64,000 nucleotides of DNA from Tolypothrix sp. FACHB-123 (GCF_014697075.1 NZ_JACJRE010000034.1:22856-86855), one strand, 5' to 3'; positions 27,918-36,594 are shown, numbered from the stretch's first letter. Numbers and translations are program-made. Notes: generated by a model from the letters alone, not told the origin.

Positions 27918-28349
27918 AATTATCCTTTGGATAAATTACTCATTGGCAATTACTGGGACTGATGTAACGAAAAGCTAGGGTGTTTGAAGATCGGCTTCAC
28001 CGCTGATACCTTTTGGGTATCAGATTACCACAAAACAAGTCTTGGACAGCTTTTCAGGCATCGTGCATGATGAAGATAACAACACAGAAATCTGCGACGA
28101 ACGACATTTCAACCATCCACAATCTAAGCGAGACTGCATGAAATTCCAAAACTACAAAACCCTGAATGATTGGACTGGCCGATTACCCTGTCGAGATTTT
28201 GTTCAGTTCGTATTAGATCTATTCCCTTTATTAGAGCGTGAATCTTTGTCAGCCGATTGTTCACCCTTGTACAACCAAGAAGACATCTGATTTAGCCCTG
28301 GAGGCGCAAATGCAACTCTCAAAACAGGTCAAAATATCATGCCGATTAT
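27918..28349. other. Divergent region between lysR and the TrxR remnant
   Basis: It holds the LysR box at 28003-28023. An open frame at 28042-28290 (82 codons) has no recognisable family and is probably degraded sequence from the original divergent gene. Confidence 0.4.
28003..28023. promoter_or_regulatory. LysR-type T-N11-A operator
   Basis: CTGATACC and GGTATCAG form a perfect 8-bp dyad with a 5-nt centre, containing T-N11-A (TACC...GGTA). The position, 86-106 bp upstream of the lysR start, is typical of an LTTR recognition site in a divergent promoter. Confidence 0.6.
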
Positions 28350-28568
28350 TTGAAAACCATTGAACTGGATTATCAGGGCGGTAATCTAGTGACCGACCCC
28401 ATGAACCGCACCTCCCATCCCCGTATCTTTGCGGTAGGTGATTTGAAACTGGGTATGAATCAGGTCTTGATTGCGGCTGCTGATGGTGCATTAGCTGCGA
28501 CTCAAATCTGGCGTGATATTCGCCGCGCTGAGGGAACTCGGCGATCGCCCCTTATTACTGCTGCCTGA
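28341..28568 (+). pseudogene. C-terminal fragment of thioredoxin-reductase-like flavoprotein
   Basis: Encodes NLVTDPMNRTSHPRIFAVGD followed by LKLGMNQVLIAAADGALAAT and an IWRDIRRA end. This is the FAD-binding GD motif and terminal helix of pyridine-nucleotide-disulfide oxidoreductases of the TrxR class. The NAD domain, CxxC site and N-terminal FAD domain are absent. It is a remnant only, in the orientation expected for a LysR-controlled gene. Confidence 0.75.
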
Positions 28569-28573
28569 AAAGT

Positions 28574-28765
28574 TTTGTCATTGCAGTTTCTGAAGGCAAA
28601 CTTGTCCCGGTTGATCCTGAAACCTACAAAGTCACCAATGGAAAATTGTATCTATTCTACAACGGTGAACATGGCAATACCAAACCCCAGTGGGACGCGG
28701 ACGAAGCCACTATCCACGCCAATGCTGATGCCCAGTGGAAAAAAGGAGAATTCACGCTGCTTTAA
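28574..28765 (+). pseudogene. C-terminal fragment of YHS-domain protein
   Basis: An open frame without a start codon encodes 63 residues with VDPETYKVTNGKLYLFYNGE and WDADEATIHANADAQWKKGE. This is the C-terminal half of secreted YHS-domain proteins, which bind metals. It follows the TrxR-like remnant by 5 bp, so two gene tails are joined head to tail here. Confidence 0.6.
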
Positions 28766-28833
28766 TTCCTCAGTTTTGAATTACGTCCAAGAGATTTTTG
28801 GCAACCATCCCTTTACATAGTAAGAAAACCATC

Positions 28834-29433
28834 ATGATTAAGCTTTACGGTCACGAAATGTCTGGCAACAGCTACAAAGCCCGCCTGCTACTAGAACTGC
28901 TGAAAATCGAGTACGAATGGGTTAAAGTTGATCTGATGATCGGCGAACATAAATCGCCAGAATATCTAGCTCTCAATCCCTTTGGGCAGGTGCCACTATT
29001 GATTGATGGTGAGACCAAACTGGCCGATGCTCAGGCGATTTTGGTTTATCTGGCACGGCAGTATGGTGGCGATCAATGGCTGCCGTTGGAGGCTTTACCT
29101 CTGGCTCAAATCGTGCGCTGGTTGTCTACGACAGCGGGAGAAGTCCGCCAGGGGCCAGAAAATGCGCGACTGCACTATTTGTTTGGTGCAACCGCCATCA
29201 ACATTGAGCGTGCCCATCAAAAGGCAGAGCATATTCTGACTCAACTTGATCAGCATTTGAGTACTCATACCTGGTTGGAGTTTGAGCGACCCACGATCGC
29301 CGATATCGCCGTTTTCCCTTACGTCGCCCTGGCACGGGATGGCAAAATTGCACTGGATGCCTATCCCAACGTATTGGCATGGATCGATCGCGTGAAGCAA
29401 CTCCCCGGCTATCTGCCCATGGCAGGCATTTAG
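28834..29433 (+). CDS. Glutathione S-transferase family protein
   Basis: A 199-residue cytosolic GST. The N-terminal thioredoxin-like domain has MIKLYGHEMSGNSYKARLLL (catalytic Ser/Tyr region) and the cis-Pro motif NPFGQVPLLIDG, then LADAQAILVYLA. The all-helical C-terminal domain has RPTIADIAVFPYVALA. It conjugates or reduces electrophiles with glutathione; the specific substrate is unknown. ATG at 28834 is chosen because it begins the conserved first strand. G+C is higher than in the window average. It lies 72 bp before the PNPOx-family gene, likely in one unit. Confidence 0.92.
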   Translation: MIKLYGHEMSGNSYKARLLLELLKIEYEWVKVDLMIGEHKSPEYLALNPFGQVPLLIDGETKLADAQAILVYLARQYGGDQWLPLEALPLAQIVRWLSTTAGEVRQGPENARLHYLFGATAINIERAHQKAEHILTQLDQHLSTHTWLEFERPTIADIAVFPYVALARDGKIALDAYPNVLAWIDRVKQLPGYLPMAGI

Positions 29434-29505
29434 ATTTTGCGATCGGTAAGGTGGTATTGTCTGGCATTCATTGAGTCTGAAACCATATCTCAGGAGAAAA
29501 GCCCC

Positions 29506-30468
29506 ATGGCAAACCCAGGCTGGACACGAGCCGAATCGCCCTTTCATGCAGGCGAACTCGCCATTCAAGCGCGGCTAGGCGCACAGGCGCGAATGGACAA
29601 GCAAGGACGACGGGTGATCCGCGAATACCTGCCGGATCAGTTTCGGCAGTTCTTTGCTCAACTGCCCTATGTGATTGTGGGCACGGTAGATGCCACAGGA
29701 CATCCCTGGGCTTCTATTCTGGTGGGGAATCCGGGCTTTCTTGCCTCTTTGAGCGATCGCACCTTGCAAGTTACTGCCCAGCCGCTGTTTGGCGATCCCT
29801 TAACAACCACGCTCGCAGACGGTATCGATATTGGCTTTCTTGGTATTGAACTGCACACGCGCCGCCGCAATCGCCTCAATGGGACGGTCACCGCAACTCA
29901 TTCCAGCGGCTTTGAGGTACAGGTGGGGCAAAGCTTTGGCAACTGTCCCCAATACATTCAAGCCCGCATGTTTGAGCTAGGCGATGCCGATCCGACTGCG
30001 CCAAAACCCGTTTATTCTGTCACCACGTTGGGATCTGTAGAACAAGCCATCATCACAGCAGCCGATACGTTTTTCATCGCCACGGCTTATCAATCTGAAA
30101 CAGCCGGAGCCGCTAGTGGTGCCGATGTTTCTCATCGGGGTGGCAATCCTGGCTTTGTTCGGATTGATGATGCCCACACCTTGACCATTCCCGACTTTTC
30201 TGGCAATTGTCACTTTAATACCTTCGGCAACATCGAGCTGAATCCCCGCGCTGGATTGCTGTTTGTGGATTTTGATCAAGGCAACCTGCTCTATCTGACT
30301 GGCATGGCTCACGTCATTTGGGAAGGTGCGGAAATCGCCGCCTACGAAGGAGCTGAACGATTATTCCGGTTCCACCTTGAGCAGGGATATCGGACAGAAG
30401 GTAGTCTGCCTTTGCGTTGGTCATCTCCCGATCGATCACCTTTTATGGCGCATATGGGTTCCTGGTAA
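29506..30468 (+). CDS. Pyridoxamine 5'-phosphate oxidase-family (FMN-binding split barrel) protein
   Basis: A 320-residue protein starting at ATG 29506 after CAGGAG. It has two split-barrel segments: residues about 45-135 with FAQLPYVIVGTVDATGHPWA, and residues about 215-300 with SHRGGNPGFVRID and FGNIELNPRAGLLFVDF. This architecture is the N-terminal part of PNPOx-like proteins often fused to a ferredoxin-reductase domain; here it ends after MAHMGSW without that domain. Likely an FMN-dependent oxidoreductase or reductase partner for electrophile or haem-degradation chemistry. The frame after the stop stays open for another 30 codons, so the C-terminus may be shortened. Confidence 0.8.
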   Translation: MANPGWTRAESPFHAGELAIQARLGAQARMDKQGRRVIREYLPDQFRQFFAQLPYVIVGTVDATGHPWASILVGNPGFLASLSDRTLQVTAQPLFGDPLTTTLADGIDIGFLGIELHTRRRNRLNGTVTATHSSGFEVQVGQSFGNCPQYIQARMFELGDADPTAPKPVYSVTTLGSVEQAIITAADTFFIATAYQSETAGAASGADVSHRGGNPGFVRIDDAHTLTIPDFSGNCHFNTFGNIELNPRAGLLFVDFDQGNLLYLTGMAHVIWEGAEIAAYEGAERLFRFHLEQGYRTEGSLPLRWSSPDRSPFMAHMGSW

Positions 30469-30609
30469 CCGATACCTCACCTGATGGTGCAGGCTTCTGG
30501 CATCGTACCGATGGTGTTCGAGTTTATCTGCGGCGGGTGAAGCGGAACGTTAAATCGACCACTTCACTCAGTATACTTGCACTATATTGCTAAAATAATC
30601 GATAATCCT

Positions 30610-30945
30610 TATGGTAACAGCGATTAGTTCGCCTTTGGTCGCGCCGGTGGTGACTTCTACTGGCTCATAAAAATTCTTATACTGCACAAAGACTAACTGC
30701 TTGCCATCAGCATCAACCAATGCCGTCACCGGAATCATGACAGCAGATCCAGATTTGGCAGAGGAGGCGATCGCTTTAACCACAATACCTGACATTTGAT
30801 CGGTTTGGGGATTGACTTTCACGGGATTAATGCCGCCCGTTGCTTAAAATTCATCACCATGCCCAACGTGAGCAAATACAACTGTGGGCGCGCTGATAAT
30901 TAAACTGGCTGCCAGAATGGAACTCACTAGCATAAAAGGTTTCAT
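30610..30945 (-). pseudogene. CusB-type RND periplasmic adaptor, nonsense-mutated and truncated
   Basis: ATG at 30945 with GAGGAG upstream encodes a signal peptide ending near TVVFA, then HVGHGDEF, a metal-binding start typical of heavy-metal RND adaptors. Codon 34 is TAA (30844-30846). The same frame continues with GGINPVKVNPQTDQMSGIVV, and then ALVDADGKQLVFVQ, FYEPVEVTTG. Homology stops near 30612 and the core barrel and hairpin domains are missing. It is the upstream partner of the CusA-type remnant at 25.2-26.6 kb on the same strand. Confidence 0.8.
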
Positions 30946-31041
30946 AATCACTCCTCACAATGGATACTGATGTAAACAAAAGTTCTCCATAGTTTGCCAA
31001 AGGGCAGATGAAATCCAGGTGAAATGGCAGATGTTTTTATG

Positions 31042-31177
31042 AAGGGGGCTACGCACAGCCTTACCACCCCGATTCAGAACCTGGGTATAATATCATCGTG
31101 GTTTTTACATCCTTGTGTCCCAGTAATTCCTGCACTATGCGGATGTCGTAGCCGTTTTGTAATAAATGGGTAGCAAA
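31042..31177 (-). pseudogene. 3'-end fragment of IntI-like tyrosine recombinase (copy B)
   Basis: A second, direct copy of the 134-bp recombinase fragment found at 26654-26787. It starts and stops at the same two positions of the gene. It differs by a few substitutions and a one-base insertion near the Tyr codon, which shifts the frame, so it cannot encode the active-site end. Confidence 0.8.
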
Positions 31178-31218
31178 GATAACCTTGAATGCAGCAGTAT
31201 GAATCTATAAATTTTGCT

Positions 31219-31927
31219 ATGACAATTACGGAAAATTTGGTTATGCTTACTCTAAGTATTACCGTAATCTTATTACTTACAGGGATTTTCTATCAAGCAG
31301 TGAGTGAAGCCTTGGATCGACGCAGACATCCTCCACAGGGTGAACTTGTTGATATTGGGGGATTTTGTCTACATCTCAACTGTATTGGGCAGGGTACACC
31401 AACGGTTGTTATGGATGCTGGTGGTGGTGCTCCCTCAATTACATGGGGCTTGGTTCCATCTGAAATTGCTAAATTTACCCGGGTTTGCACTTATGATCGA
31501 GCGGGGTTTGGTTGGAGCGATCCCAGTCCCAATATCTCCCGCACCAGTCAGCAGAGCGTTGATGAATTACATTCACTTTTGACTAAGGCTGGAATTAATC
31601 CTCCGTACATTTTAGTTGGACACTCATTAGGTGGAGTCAATATGCGGCTGTATGCAAGTCAATATCCAGAAGATGTGGTCGGATTAGTGTTAGTCGATTC
31701 TTCCCATGAAAATCAGATGACATCCGAAATGTGGAGGCGCATAAAAATGCAGTCTTGGCTTTATCAAGTTTTGAGGGTTGTCAGTCAAGTTGGAGTGCTG
31801 CGATTAATCGGGGAGATGAATCTGTTACCAATTCTTGAGGATATTAAGCGAGAAATTCAAAAATATCCTCTGGCAGTAAAAATCTTATTTGATACCTATA
31901 AATCCTTCTGTTACCGTCCCGACTATT
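31219..31927 (+). pseudogene. Alpha/beta hydrolase, 5' part (interrupted by IS)
   Basis: The N-terminal 236 residues of an alpha/beta hydrolase: one membrane helix (about 5-27), the oxyanion region FCLHLNCIGQGTPTVVMDAG, YDRAGFGWSD, and nucleophile elbow GHSLGG. An IS1380-family element is inserted after 31927. Removing the IS and one TATT copy joins this part in frame to 33789-34072 (codon T|GG = Trp), giving an intact protein of about 330 residues. ATG at 31189 is an alternative start adding 10 residues. Currently it would make a truncated product ending inside the IS, without the catalytic His. Confidence 0.88.
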
Positions 31928-33784
31928 CCCGGATTTCTCACAAGTCAGAAAAAAACGCTTAGGTTAGCCAAATTTAGGATAATTTAATTAATACATTATT
32001 AAAATACTCCAGAGCTTAGGAAACTCAAAGTAAAAGCCGAAGCATTTAAAGATATATAAAATACATAACAATTGCTTAATACTGATACAAAAAACTTGTA
32101 ATAATCAAAATTCACATGACAATTGATGGGTTAAATCAAGGAAAATAACCCAAAAAATTAGTTATTAAAAATCAGATTCAGCTATTACTTGTGAATTAAA
32201 TTAGGTCATTATTAACAATTGATTTGGTATTTGAGATAAATACTTGTAAACCGTTGCAAAACTCTCTTTATAAGGACAAGCACTACTAATCGCGATTAAA
32301 ACTCGTCGTTTAGTAATAGTAATAACTGCTCCTAGCTTCAAGAGTTTGGTGCGGATAGTCTCAACAGTTGCATTTTTGAATTCCGTATTTACTAAACATT
32401 GCTCTCGCAGAAGATTCATCAAAACATAAGCGATAGATGCCAACCACAAACGTAATTGATTTCCTACAAATGTATGAGTACTAGTCCTGTCACTTTTTAG
32501 CCCTAATTTTTGCTCTTTTAAGCAATTCTCCATGTTGCCTCTTGGGCAATATTTTTGAGTATAAAGTCGTCCTGGAGGGATTTTATTAATAGGCAGTGAA
32601 GTCACTACAAAGCGAGTATCAACTTCTTCATAACTATACTCAACTTTGGCGACAACACGACGATTACGACTCCAAGTATCTAACGTTTGATAGTCAAGAT
32701 AACAATACCACACTGAGTTATCAACAAATGCTGCTGCGTCTTTCATTACATCTGCTGATGGAGAAAACAAGGTTTCAAAAAACTCTACTACAGGTTTAAT
32801 TTTCCTTGAATATTCTTGGGATGCACGATACTGTATTGTCTTAGTTGCCTGGAGTAGTCGATTATTTGGTGCGAGTCCAAACACATAATCAATTTCAGTT
32901 TGAGATTCACACCATGCCATAATATCTTCTCTGGAATAAGCGCTATCTCCCCGAATAATAATTTTTACATTCTGCCAGCGTGAGCGGATTATTTTTATGA
33001 CTCGTTGTAATTCTTCTAGTCCCCCTGATGCTGGATCTACATTAGATGCACGAAGTTTTGCTGCCAGTAAATTTTTACCACAAAAAATATAAAGTGGCGC
33101 ATAACAATATCCTCTATAATAAGGATTAAAGAATGTTTCTTCTTGATGACCATGTACCGGATCATCGGTAACATCTAAATCTAAAATTATTTGTCGTGGT
33201 GGTTTTCGATAGGATTCTAAAAATAGTTCAACTAAGAGTGTTTCTATAGCTGATGCATCATGTTCAATCCGGTGATATCTACTATCTGCCCTTGAAGATA
33301 CATCTTCTGGACAATGCTCGATCCGATTTAAGGTACTTTTTCCGGCCAATCTAATTGATTCAGGTGAGGAATTAATGACTTTTCCCACACAGAGCGCAAA
33401 TATCGCATCGTGACGGAGAGTTTCATGGTCATTTATATCTTCATAGCCCATGATTAAGCCGTATATTCTTTGTGCAATTAAGCTATTAACTGGATGCAGA
33501 ATTTTATTTGGCTCTCGGTAATCTTTAAAACATGCTGCCAGCCGTGATGTTATTCCTCTTTTTCTATCTAGTTCCGCAATTAATGTTAATCCGGCATCAG
33601 ATGTTACAGGCTCACCATTGAAATTAACTACAACTGGACATGAATTTACTTGTTCAAATATAAACTGTTCCGGTATACAATCGTTTTTATTTGGGGTCAT
33701 ACTTCAAACTGCTGGAATTGTTGTCCAATATGCATTTTGGCAGTTTTTGACCCCTATTTCTTTAAGCTTTGTGAGAAATCCGGG
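31928..33784. mobile_element. IS1380-family insertion sequence
   Basis: A 1857-bp element bounded by perfect 16-bp inverted repeats, CCCGGATTTCTCACAA at 31928-31943 and its complement at 33769-33784. It is flanked by TATT direct repeats (31924-31927 and 33785-33788). Size, terminal CC, 4-bp duplication and the transposase all fit IS1380. It carries one transposase gene on the minus strand and appears intact and recent. Confidence 0.93.
32201..33700 (-). CDS. IS1380-family DDE transposase
   Basis: A 499-residue transposase. The first acidic region is IILDLDVTDDPVHGHQE, the second IIRGDSAYSRE, and the third has the YREK signature: Tyr in YCPRGNMENCLKEQK with Arg three on, Glu four further, and Lys seven further. 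This is the IS4-superfamily pattern seen in IS1380 members. It catalyses cut-and-paste transposition of the element. No frameshift or stop is seen, so the enzyme may be active. The start codon lies about 70 bp inside the right inverted repeat. Confidence 0.94.
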   Translation of the reverse strand: MTPNKNDCIPEQFIFEQVNSCPVVVNFNGEPVTSDAGLTLIAELDRKRGITSRLAACFKDYREPNKILHPVNSLIAQRIYGLIMGYEDINDHETLRHDAIFALCVGKVINSSPESIRLAGKSTLNRIEHCPEDVSSRADSRYHRIEHDASAIETLLVELFLESYRKPPRQIILDLDVTDDPVHGHQEETFFNPYYRGYCYAPLYIFCGKNLLAAKLRASNVDPASGGLEELQRVIKIIRSRWQNVKIIIRGDSAYSREDIMAWCESQTEIDYVFGLAPNNRLLQATKTIQYRASQEYSRKIKPVVEFFETLFSPSADVMKDAAAFVDNSVWYCYLDYQTLDTWSRNRRVVAKVEYSYEEVDTRFVVTSLPINKIPPGRLYTQKYCPRGNMENCLKEQKLGLKSDRTSTHTFVGNQLRLWLASIAYVLMNLLREQCLVNTEFKNATVETIRTKLLKLGAVITITKRRVLIAISSACPYKESFATVYKYLSQIPNQLLIMT

Positions 33785-33788
33785 TATT

Positions 33789-34072
33789 GGGCAACCGCAT
33801 CCAGTGAACTTGCCAATATAAAAAAGAGCTTTGAGGAAATTCAATCAGTTACATCACTGGGCAGCCTGCCTTTGATTGTGTTGAGCCAAGGTTCTAAAGA
33901 TTCAAAGATGAGTGAAGAAAGATTCCAGAAATGGGCATCGCTTCAGTTAGATTTGACCAAACTATCGTCAAATAGCCAACGTATCATTGCAGAAAATAGT
34001 GGACATCTTGTGCAACTGGATCAACCTGAGTTGGTTATTAGTGCAGTCCAACGGTTGATTGAGAGCGTCTAA
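33789..34072 (+). pseudogene. Alpha/beta hydrolase, 3' part
   Basis: The continuation of the hydrolase: ATASSELANIKKSFEEIQ, a strand with LPLIVLSQGSKD, and the catalytic His region ENSGHLVQLDQPELV before the final helix. In frame with 31219-31927 once the IS is removed. It lacks its own start codon and ribosome site. Confidence 0.88.
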
Positions 34073-34213
34073 AGTTATGAGTCTTCGATTGAGGCACGGC
34101 ATAACAACTAGGTCGGAGCGGACTGCCGAAAGTCCTCAGTGTGGATGCGCCGCACAACTTCACTGGTAAATGTTTTTGTAAAATATGAGCTTCATGGTTG
34201 ATTTCCTGGAACA

Positions 34214-34912
34214 ATGCGAATTTTACTGGTGGAAGATGAAGCGGATTTGGGACTGGCAATCAAGCAAGTCCTAATTAGCGAAAGATATGTTGTGGATTGG
34301 GTGACAGATGGCATTCAAGCATGGCTGTGCCTGGAAAGCCAGTGGACAGATTACACAGTTGCTATTGTTGATTGGCTACTGCCGGAAATGTCGGGATTAC
34401 AGTTATGTCAAAAGCTCAGACTACACCAGAATCCTTTACCAGTGCTGATGCTGACTGCTTTGGGTCAGCCGGAAAATCGTGTAGCAGGGCTGGATGCGGG
34501 AGCTGATGATTATTTAGTCAAACCGTTTGTCATGGAAGAATTGCTGGCACCGTTGCGCGCCCTTCAGAGGCGATCGCCTCAACTACAACCTTCTGACTTG
34601 ACTGTTACAGGTTTTACTCTGGATACAGCAAACAATGTCCTACGAGTGAATTCAGATGGATCTACGCCTCTAGTCATTCCCTTAACCACTAAAGAATTTC
34701 AGCTGCTCATGTATTTGATGCAGAACCCCAATCGCATCATTCCCGGTAGTAAATTGCGTCATCAACTTTGGGACATGGACGAAGAGCCGATTAGTAATGT
34801 AGTTGCGGCGCAAATGCGCTTATTACGGCGCAAGTTAGCAAATCATGGCTGTTCCTGCCCGATTGAAACTGTTCCAGGTGCTGGCTATCGCTTTAACTCT
34901 CAACATGAATAG
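34214..34912 (+). CDS. OmpR-family response regulator
   Basis: A 232-residue two-component response regulator. The receiver domain (1-120) has MRILLVEDEADLG, phospho-acceptor Asp near residue 53 in AIVDWLLPEMSG, the Thr in LMLTALG and the Lys in DDYLVKPF. The C-terminal winged helix (about 130-230) has LTTKEFQLLMYLMQNPNRII and VPGAGYRF. It resembles the RppA/NrsR group that controls metal and redox responses in cyanobacteria, which suits the RND pump remnants nearby. The partner kinase gene overlaps it by 8 bp and is broken. Confidence 0.92.
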   Translation: MRILLVEDEADLGLAIKQVLISERYVVDWVTDGIQAWLCLESQWTDYTVAIVDWLLPEMSGLQLCQKLRLHQNPLPVLMLTALGQPENRVAGLDAGADDYLVKPFVMEELLAPLRALQRRSPQLQPSDLTVTGFTLDTANNVLRVNSDGSTPLVIPLTTKEFQLLMYLMQNPNRIIPGSKLRHQLWDMDEEPISNVVAAQMRLLRRKLANHGCSCPIETVPGAGYRFNSQHE

Positions 34913-35835
34913 CTACTCTCTTTTTCGGCGCAGTCGTCTACGGTTAGCCCTATGGTATGCCGGAGTTATGGGCGTGATTTTGAGTGTTTCTGGCTTGGGG
35001 ATGTATCGCGCAACGGTACAGACAAACTGGGCAGCAATGGAGCGTGAAATTGAATCAATTGCGGGAACTCTACACGATAGCGTTGAACCACTGTTACCGC
35101 CTTCTGAAGAACCGACTGCTGTGCTGCAACAAATTTTTCCTGATCTTTGTTTAAGTGGACAACCCTGCAAGGCTACCCCAACGCTGATTCAACGACACAC
35201 CATCGGCATCAGCGATCGCACTACATATTATATTCGTCTGTTCAATCATCAAGGGAAACTCCTGGCTTTTTCACCCAATCAACCGCTATCTCTGCCACCA
35301 ACTCTCAACCGCACTTCATGGCAAACTTTTCGCACCGCTAAGGGAATTCGCTATCACCAATTCACCACAATTTTACATAGTGCCAATACCCATCCTTTAA
35401 ATAATGAAGCCAATGCTGATTCATCCTGGGGCTATTTGCAAATTGGGCGCACTTTAGAACATTTTGATGCGGAAATCAGCCGGATTCAATGGATTATGGC
35501 GATTGGTTTGCCTATTGCCCTGAGCTTGGTTGCTACTTCCAGTTGGTGGCTTTCAGGATTAGCCATGCAGCCGATTTACCAGTCCTATCAGCAACAGCAA
35601 CAGTTTACCGCTAATGCTGCCCATGAATTGCGATCGCCCCTCGCCAGCCTGTTGGCAACTGTAGAAGCTATCCTCCGCATACCCCAATCAAATCAACAAG
35701 AGAGGCACAGGATTGGGGCTAGCGATAGCTGTGGCGATCGCTCAAAAACATCAAGCGCATCTCACAGTTGAAAGTCAGGTAGGAAAAGGTAGTATTTTTA
35801 CACTAAAAGTAAAAATTGTATCCTCTAACACATAG
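34905..35835 (+). pseudogene. Sensor histidine kinase with ATPase core deleted
   Basis: It starts at ATG 34905, overlapping the regulator stop (ATGAATAG). It encodes a transmembrane sensor (helices about 10-32 and 195-220 with a periplasmic domain between) and an H-box (ANAAHELRSPLASLLATVEA). At about 35700 the frame changes, and the next segment, in the +1 frame, is the G2 box GTGLGLAIAVAIAQKH to the natural stop at 35835. The N and G1 boxes, about 110 residues, are gone. A kinase-dead stub; the cognate regulator is left without its kinase. Confidence 0.88.
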
Positions 35836-35897
35836 TGTTTTTTTAAGACATAAACTTCCGAAACTGCGGTTTTCACGTAACTAGATGCCTTCGGTTG

Positions 35898-36095
35898 TTA
35901 CGGCTCCTCAAGTATTTGCCCAACATTATAAGTTTGCCCTTCTATCGTTACTTGATCGTCTGCTACTAATTTCCTTCCTCGTCGGGTTTCCACTACACCA
36001 TTGACTTTCACCGCACCATCAAGAATCATAAATTTGGCTTGTCCTCCAGTTGGTGCTATTCCCACTAACTTTAAAAACTGATCGAGTTTAATCAT
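35898..36095 (-). CDS. S4-domain RNA-binding protein (YbcJ/YaaA type)
   Basis: A 65-residue stand-alone S4 domain. IKLDQFLKLVGIAPTGGQAK, ILDGAVKVNGVVETRRGRKL and a VTIEGQ strand form the alpha-L RNA-binding motif. Such small proteins bind structured RNA, usually at the ribosome. ATG at 36095 is preferred over an in-frame TTG at 36110. The 63-bp repeat array lies immediately upstream on its transcript path from recN. Confidence 0.9.
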   Translation of the reverse strand: MIKLDQFLKLVGIAPTGGQAKFMILDGAVKVNGVVETRRGRKLVADDQVTIEGQTYNVGQILEEP

Positions 36096-36140
36096 ACTGT
36101 TACTTGCCAATTCCTGAATATATTTCTCAAAAAGCTTAAC

Positions 36141-36575
36141 GCATTCATAAGTTTTGTTTAAGTCTAATTAAATTAGATATAAGCATTAGTTGAAATGCTC
36201 AAGGCATTCATAAGTTTTGTTTAAGTCTAATTAAATTAGATATAAGCATTAGTTGAAATGCTCAAGGCATTCATAAGTTTTGTTTAAGTCTAATTAAATT
36301 AGATATAAGCATTAGTTGAAATGCTCAAGGCATTCATAAGTTTTGTTTAAGTCTAATTAAATTAGATATAAGCATTAGTTGAAATGCTCAACGTAAAACT
36401 TAGTTTGATGACAGCAAAATTAAATTAGACATCAGCATTAGTTGAAACGCTGAACGTAAAACTTAGTTTGATGACAGCAAAATTAAATTAGACATCAGCG
36501 TTACTTGAAACGCTCAATGTAAAACTTAGTTTGATGGCAGCAAAATTAAATTAGACATCAGCGTTACTTGAAAGG
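36141..36575. repeat. 63-bp tandem repeat array (4 + 3 units)
   Basis: Seven tandem 63-bp units between recN and the S4 gene. Units 1-4 (from 36141, 36204, 36267, 36330) are identical. Units 5-7 (from 36392, 36455, 36518) have a different first half but the same second half. Every unit ends in a hairpin AGCATT-N6-AATGCT or a variant. Unit 6 carries AGCGTT/AACGCT, a compensated pair change. Units 1-4 also contain the 15-bp palindrome TCTAATTAAATTAGA. There are no spacers, so it is not a CRISPR. Confidence 0.9.
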
Positions 36576-36594
36576 TTATTGATCGAAAATTTAT

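Noticed and set aside
28042-28290. 82-codon frame after the LysR box
   Set aside because: No family recognised, no ribosome site; more likely decayed DNA of the original divergent gene.
36141-36575. Repeat array as a CRISPR
   Set aside because: Units are contiguous 63-bp copies without unique spacers, and no cas gene is near.
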